A stretch of DNA of 10,934 bases from Thermoproteota archaeon (GTDB lineage Archaea; Thermoproteota; Methanomethylicia; Methanomethylicales; B66-G16). Shown here one piece after another: positions 7,694-10,934 of the stretch; the first letter of the stretch is position 1; each line of letters opens with the position of its first letter. The DNA lies in assembly GCA_003649085.1 (NCBI GenBank), contig QMQV01000049.1:1-10934 (forward strand), in the 5' to 3' direction. The position numbers and the translations under genes are program-made. Under the pieces are notes generated by a model that saw nothing but the letters and a program-made list of their open reading frames with translations, had not been told where the DNA came from and did not search any database.

Positions 7694-8665
7694 CTAGAGC
7701 TTAACCTCATATCCAATACCCATCTTAACTGCTTTTTCATAGGCTACCTTAGCTACGGCAGCATCTTGAACGGCTAAACCTACAGACTTAAACACAGTAA
7801 TCTCATCATCAGTTGTTCTTCCAGGCTTTGACCCTGAAGTTATCTCTCCTAGTTCGGCGTAGATTTTGTCTTGAGAGAATAAGCCTTTGCTTATCGGAAT
7901 TATTAGGTCTCCAGCCTCTCTTAGACAGGCTTCACGTTGATCAACTACTAACTTGCTCTTCATAATCAAGTCATCATCTAGCTCACGCGCATCTGGGGTA
8001 TGCGCACCGATGGCATTTACATGAACCCCTTCATTAACCCATTCTCCCAACAACACGGGGGTTTTAGATGTCGTAGCTGTGACTATTACCTCACTTTTAG
8101 AAGCCACTTGCTTAGCTGAATCCACGGCCATAATGTCTAAGCCTAGCTTCTTACTCATCTCATTAGCAAACTTTTCGGCTGCTCGCTTAACCACATCAAA
8201 TACTAGAGCCCTCTTAAATGCACGTACTTCTCGTATCGCTTTGAGCTGAAAACGTGCTTGAAAACCTGCTCCTATGATGCCTAAGCTTTCAATGTTTTTC
8301 AAAGCTAAATATTTTGTAGCTATAGCACTTGCTGCTCCAGTTCTCATAGCAGTTAGTAGTGTGGCCTCCATTAGCGCCAGTAGCTGTCCTGTGTGAGCAT
8401 CTATTAGCGCAAGCTGAGCAGATGTTGTTGGAAGGCCCTTTAACTTGTTGTCTAGAGCTACTGAAACAAGCTTTATTGATAGCTTTTCTTCGTTTAGTAA
8501 GATGCAGGGCATTATTCCGTGCCAAACATTGTTAAAGGTCAATGTTGTGCGTTGAGGCATTAAAACTTTGTTTAATGAAAGCTTAGTGAAGCCATCTTCA
8601 ACAGCTTGTATTGCCTCCTTCATCGACAATGCTTGGCTTATATGCTCTGCGCTTAAAATTATCAA
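7694..8665 (-). CDS. Ornithine cyclodeaminase / mu-crystallin family protein, probably an alanine-dehydrogenase-like NAD(P) oxidoreductase
   Basis: 323 residues, the standard length for this family. N-terminal substrate domain residues match the family: Arg39 in M-P-Q-R-T, Lys65 in L-S-I-K-L-V-S-V, and Arg108 in A-M-R-T-G-A-A-S-A. The Rossmann motif is G-I-I-G-A-G-F-Q-A (129-137), and the C-terminal D-D-E-I-T-V-F-K-S-V-G is typical. The loop that reads G-G-D-C-P-G in ornithine cyclodeaminases, holding the catalytic Asp228, reads G-A-H-T-P-D here (220-225), so His replaces that Asp. Enzymes of this second kind include archaeal alanine dehydrogenase and imine/ketimine reductases, so a dehydrogenase role is more likely than cyclodeamination. 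The start is TTG, fixed by an ideal AGGAGGT 6 bp upstream. A small membrane-protein gene lies 56 bp upstream on the same strand. Confidence 0.9.
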   Translation of the reverse strand: MIILSAEHISQALSMKEAIQAVEDGFTKLSLNKVLMPQRTTLTFNNVWHGIMPCILLNEEKLSIKLVSVALDNKLKGLPTTSAQLALIDAHTGQLLALMEATLLTAMRTGAASAIATKYLALKNIESLGIIGAGFQARFQLKAIREVRAFKRALVFDVVKRAAEKFANEMSKKLGLDIMAVDSAKQVASKSEVIVTATTSKTPVLLGEWVNEGVHVNAIGAHTPDARELDDDLIMKSKLVVDQREACLREAGDLIIPISKGLFSQDKIYAELGEITSGSKPGRTTDDEITVFKSVGLAVQDAAVAKVAYEKAVKMGIGYEVKL

Positions 8666-8671
8666 GGTAGT

Positions 8672-8678
8672 ACCTCCT
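8672..8678 (-). promoter_or_regulatory. Strong Shine-Dalgarno for the OCD-family gene (TTG start)
   Basis: AGGAGGT on the minus strand, 6 bp before the TTG at 8665. It is the best-matching ribosome binding site in the window and settles the unusual start codon. Confidence 0.8.
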
Positions 8679-8721
8679 GCTCTAGCGGAAGAAGGGGTTT
8701 GACGAGTTATCAGCTTTGTTT

Positions 8722-9027
8722 TTACTGCGTCTGTTCCTTTTTCCCAGATTCTTGTTGCGGTTGCTGAGCTTGCTGCGTCTCGGCGGCTTTCGTTTCTGCT
8801 TCAAGCTCCTTAGCTATCTCTTCAATTGGCTTTGGAGGAGGAGTTGTGGCCATTGTCCAGCCTATCCACCCTAGAATGCCCATAACCACTAACACGCCAA
8901 TTAATACGGGTACGACCACAGCCCACCAAGACCATGGCGTGAAGAAGAGCCAATATATGTAGCCTATTATTACGAGGATTGACATAATTAGTATGACTAC
9001 GCCAATGGCTTGGTCTTTTGATACCAA
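8722..9027 (-). CDS. Small two-helix membrane protein with Gln/Glu-rich tail
   Basis: 101 residues. Two membrane helices (about 7-29 and 34-59) are joined by a short Pro-Trp-Trp-containing turn. A proline-rich break T-T-P-P-P-K-P-I-E-E-I follows, then a hydrophilic tail rich in Glu, Ala and Gln (about 68-101). The close helix pair suggests a hairpin, with the tail on the same side as the N-terminus. Proteins with this helix pair and the A-T-T-P-P-P-x-P-I-E motif occur in archaea with no known function; that recollection is unverified. The start is TTG: the frame upstream reaches a TGA at 9058-9060 with no ATG or GTG between. A TATA-like GATTTAAAC lies 24-33 bp before it, implying an almost leaderless message. 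The OCD-family gene follows on the same strand. Confidence 0.72.
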   Translation of the reverse strand: MVSKDQAIGVVILIMSILVIIGYIYWLFFTPWSWWAVVVPVLIGVLVVMGILGWIGWTMATTPPPKPIEEIAKELEAETKAAETQQAQQPQQESGKKEQTQ

Positions 9028-9095
9028 GGCGAAACACCAGCGTGATGTTAGTTTAAATCAAAGCGTAAATTTAAATTTTTTCAAATGGGGGCTGT
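9028..9095. promoter_or_regulatory. Compact divergent promoter pair (membrane protein / nadE)
   Basis: The 68 bp between the divergent starts hold two TATA-like boxes. On the minus strand TGATTTAAAC (9051-9060) lies about 25-33 bp before the TTG at 9027. On the plus strand AAATTTAAATTT (9067-9078), a perfect 12-bp palindrome, lies about 20-29 bp before the ATG at 9096. Both spacings place transcription starts at or within a few bases of the start codons, so both genes look leaderless or nearly so. The box centres are about 16 bp apart, so the two pre-initiation complexes could compete. Confidence 0.5.
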
Positions 9096-9890
9096 ATGGT
9101 GATTGGTTACGACTTAAGCATAGATGTTGAGAAGGTTGAGAGGAAGATTCTCGACTTCATAGTAGAGTACGTTAGGAAAACTGGTTCATCTGGCGTAGTC
9201 GTCGGGCTTAGTGGCGGCGTCGATTCTTCGACTGTCGCAACGTTATGTACTAAAGCCTTAGGTAAGGATATGGTTTTTGCAATGATCATGCCTGAAGAAG
9301 GTGTTACGCCTGAAGAAGATGTGAAAGACGCCTTAATGTTGGCTGAAAGACTCGGCTTAAAACATGGCTTTATCAAAATAAACGACCTATATGGAAACTT
9401 CGTTAATCACCTGAACTGGGTTAGAAGTAACGTAGTAGTCCAGGGGAACTTAAAGGCAAGGATTAGGATGTGCATTTTATACTATGTAGCAAATAGCTTA
9501 AACATGTTAGTTGCAGGCGCTAGCGATAGAAGTGAGATCTTAATCGGATATTTCACTAAGTATGGAGATGGAGGGGTGGATTTCTTGCCCATTGGCGGCT
9601 TATATAAGACCCAAGTTAGAATGCTTGCAGCGCACCTCGGTTTACCTAAACACATCGTAGAGAAGCCTAGTAGCCCAAGACTTTGGGCTGGACATACAGC
9701 TGAAGGTGAGCTCGGACTAAGCTACGAGATCATAGACCAGGTACTGCATGGCTTATTTGATAGAAAATTTAGCTATGCTAAAGTAGCCGAGGACGTAGGA
9801 GTTAGCGTGGAAGTTGTCAAGAGTATAGCTAATCGCGTTAGAAAAAGTGGACATAAGAGGAGGACGCCTCCCATCGCTCCGGTGAAGTAG
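9096..9890 (+). CDS. nadE: NH3-dependent NAD+ synthetase
   Basis: Makes NAD+ from nicotinic acid adenine dinucleotide, ATP and ammonia, the last step of NAD synthesis. The 264 residues match the single-domain form; there is no N-terminal nitrilase domain to supply ammonia from glutamine. The ATP pyrophosphatase loop S-G-G-V-D-S-S is at 39-45. Further family landmarks are G-N-L-K-A-R-I-R-M (117-125), G-A-S-D-R-S-E-I-L-I-G-Y-F-T-K-Y-G-D-G-G (141-160), L-P-I-G-G-L-Y-K-T-Q-V (164-174), and the substrate-binding K-P-S-S-P-R-L-W with G-H-T-A-E-G-E-L-G (190-207). The start is ATG at 9096, about 25 bp behind a TATA-like box. The PD-(D/E)XK-like gene follows after 1 bp, so the two are one transcriptional unit. 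Confidence 0.96.
   Translation: MVIGYDLSIDVEKVERKILDFIVEYVRKTGSSGVVVGLSGGVDSSTVATLCTKALGKDMVFAMIMPEEGVTPEEDVKDALMLAERLGLKHGFIKINDLYGNFVNHLNWVRSNVVVQGNLKARIRMCILYYVANSLNMLVAGASDRSEILIGYFTKYGDGGVDFLPIGGLYKTQVRMLAAHLGLPKHIVEKPSSPRLWAGHTAEGELGLSYEIIDQVLHGLFDRKFSYAKVAEDVGVSVEVVKSIANRVRKSGHKRRTPPIAPVK
9881..9885 (+). promoter_or_regulatory. Ribosome binding site inside the nadE end, for the GTG start at 9892
   Basis: GGTGA lies within the last codons of nadE and 6 bp before the GTG at 9892. It supports coupled translation of the nuclease-like gene. Confidence 0.6.
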
Positions 9891-9891
9891 C

Positions 9892-10413
9892 GTGAATGTA
9901 GCTGAGAAGCTTAAGGTTATTGAGGCTGAAGTGTTAAAGGGGAGACCTATTGAAGAGCTCTTGAAAAGCTTTTCATGGAAGGAGTTTGAGGATTTCTGCG
10001 CACATGTCTTTGAAATCAACGGCTTTCAAGTGCTAAGAAACTTTAGGTTTAAATCACGTAATAAGAGGTTTGAGGTTGACATCGTAGCTGTGCGTGGCGC
10101 TTTAATCTTATGCGCTGATTGTAAGCGATGGGGATTTAAGACTGGTAGTTTCTCATCGCTTGCTGAAGCTGTTGAAAAACAAGCTGAAAGGGCTCAAGCG
10201 CTATCACAGCGTGTTGCAGAGCTTTATAAGCTCATTAAGTTAAAAAACGCGAAAGAAATCTCAATTATACCTATCTTGATAAGCTTACATGAAAAAAGCA
10301 TGAAGATTTACGACGGAATTCCCATAGTACCTATCTTTAAGTTAAATAACTTCTTAAACGAATTTGATGTTTATGTGGGCGACTTAAAGGTCATTAAGGC
10401 GAGTTTAAGTTAG
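9892..10413 (+). CDS. PD-(D/E)XK nuclease-like protein (restriction-endonuclease fold)
   Basis: 173 residues. After an N-terminal helix and S-W-K-E-F-E-D-F-C-A-H-V-F-E-I-N-G-F (28-45), where family members usually have an active-site glutamate (Glu31 or Glu33), comes the core: F-E-V-D-I-V-A (60-66), then A-D-C-K-R-W (75-80). Asp63, Asp76 and Lys78 fit a D...D/E-x-K active site of the Mrr/Holliday-junction-resolvase-like superfamily. A helix rich in Ala and Gln (about 90-115) and a strand/helix end follow. No DNA-binding wing or other domain is fused. Substrate is unknown; DNA repair, restriction and RNA roles are all possible. It starts with GTG one base behind the nadE stop, and its end overlaps the convergent ThiN gene by 9 bp. 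Confidence 0.78.
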   Translation: MNVAEKLKVIEAEVLKGRPIEELLKSFSWKEFEDFCAHVFEINGFQVLRNFRFKSRNKRFEVDIVAVRGALILCADCKRWGFKTGSFSSLAEAVEKQAERAQALSQRVAELYKLIKLKNAKEISIIPILISLHEKSMKIYDGIPIVPIFKLNNFLNEFDVYVGDLKVIKASLS

Positions 10414-10934
10414 CTTATTAGCTATTAGCTTAGCTTTATTGACAACTTCGGCTGGCGTCTTCCCGAAGATTAGCGTCATAGGCTCTTTGCCCCAGTCTCC
10501 TTCATGGTAGACGATATCTGGTACAAAGCCTGCTTTCTTAACAGCTGTTTCCACGCCCCATGGTATTGTAGCACCTTCTTTCGCCTTGACATCTGGAGGC
10601 TCTTCTCTTCTATCATAGCTTGATATTGTTAAGCCAGCTCTCTTGCAAGCATCTATGATCTCTGGCGAAAACTTCACGTTCATTGCAGCTCTAATTTCGG
10701 GATTGAACTTCATAGCTGTTAATATAGCTCTAGCCACGTGGCTTGATGCTCCAAAGCTCGGACAAGCTGATGCCTTAAGCTTATCTCCAACCTTGACTAT
10801 TCTTCCAGGTATTGCTGCGACATCAGCTATTTCCCTTGCATATTTGAGTGGCAAGGAGTATGCTAAGTTGATCTGCGATTCTGGAGCAAGCCTAGTTAGT
10901 TCTGATGAAGACTCTATTTCATTGACTGCTTCCA
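10405..10934 (-). CDS. thiN: ThiN-domain protein: thiamine-phosphate synthase or ThiN-type regulator (5' partial)
   Basis: 175 complete codons are visible, and the frame stays open to the right edge. They cover what appears to be a whole ThiN domain: L-A-P-E-S-Q-I-N-L-A-Y near 15-25, V-A-A-I-P-G-R-I-V-K-V-G (38-49), A-S-A-C-P-S-F-G-A-S-S-H-V-A-R (54-68), S-Y-D-R-R-E-E-P (105-112), P-W-G-V-E (124-128) and G-D-W-G-K-E-P-M (145-152). ThiN joins hydroxymethylpyrimidine diphosphate and thiazole phosphate to make thiamine phosphate. In archaea the domain occurs alone, fused behind ThiD kinase, or behind an HTH as the regulator ThiR. The TTG at 10854 cannot be the true start because it would remove conserved N-terminal residues, and no ATG or GTG lies between it and the edge. 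An upstream fusion partner is therefore likely but unseen. The stop overlaps the nuclease-like gene by 9 bp. Confidence 0.92.
   Translation of the reverse strand, partial: EAVNEIESSSELTRLAPESQINLAYSLPLKYAREIADVAAIPGRIVKVGDKLKASACPSFGASSHVARAILTAMKFNPEIRAAMNVKFSPEIIDACKRAGLTISSYDRREEPPDVKAKEGATIPWGVETAVKKAGFVPDIVYHEGDWGKEPMTLIFGKTPAEVVNKAKLIANKLT

Noticed and set aside
9892..10413. Reading the nuclease-like gene as part of a restriction-modification or other defence island.
   Set aside because: No methyltransferase, specificity subunit, helicase or other defence gene is nearby; its neighbours are nadE and thiN.

Overview
The window is gene-dense and AT-leaning, and it reads as archaeal. Supporting signs are TATA-like boxes about 25 bp before several starts, an archaeal-type triosephosphate isomerase, a ThiN thiamine-phosphate synthase domain, an HTH-ACT regulator of a mainly archaeal kind, a membrane-anchored Lon-like protease without an ATPase domain, and a CysH-like protein ending in a ferredoxin. 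The corrinoid-protein activator (RACo type) points to an anaerobe with a methyl-corrinoid pathway (Wood-Ljungdahl, methylotrophic or demethylating). A TACK-type archaeon (for example Bathyarchaeia or a relative) is plausible, but the lineage is inference.

Layout: (a) 3-1124 (+), the 3' part of a CysH/PAPS-reductase-like protein with two 4Fe-4S clusters. (b) 1131-2733 (-), reading from 2733 down: a small GNAT acetyltransferase, a four-helix membrane protein 6 bp behind it, and the Lon-like protease. (c) 2820-6937 (+): a seven-cysteine zinc-ribbon peptide, the RACo-type ferredoxin/ASKHA ATPase, an unrecognised 203-residue protein directly behind it, an HTH-ACT regulator, and a cysteine-rich Rossmann-like protein. 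(d) 6923-9027 (-), reading from 9027 down: a two-helix membrane protein, an ornithine cyclodeaminase/alanine dehydrogenase family enzyme, and triosephosphate isomerase. (e) 9096-10413 (+): NAD+ synthetase and a PD-(D/E)XK nuclease-like protein. (f) 10405-10934 (-): a ThiN protein running off the window edge.

Most genes are housekeeping or cofactor metabolism: NAD synthesis, thiamine phosphate synthesis or regulation, glycolysis/gluconeogenesis, amino-acid redox chemistry and regulation. The least ordinary parts are the RACo gene with its unknown partner, the regulator/Cys-rich Rossmann pair, the CysH-ferredoxin fusion, and the nadE-nuclease pair. I found no mobile element, CRISPR array, rRNA or tRNA. 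No gene-free stretch exceeds about 90 bp. The genes use many TTG and GTG starts, and all three convergent gene pairs overlap or nearly touch at their 3' ends.
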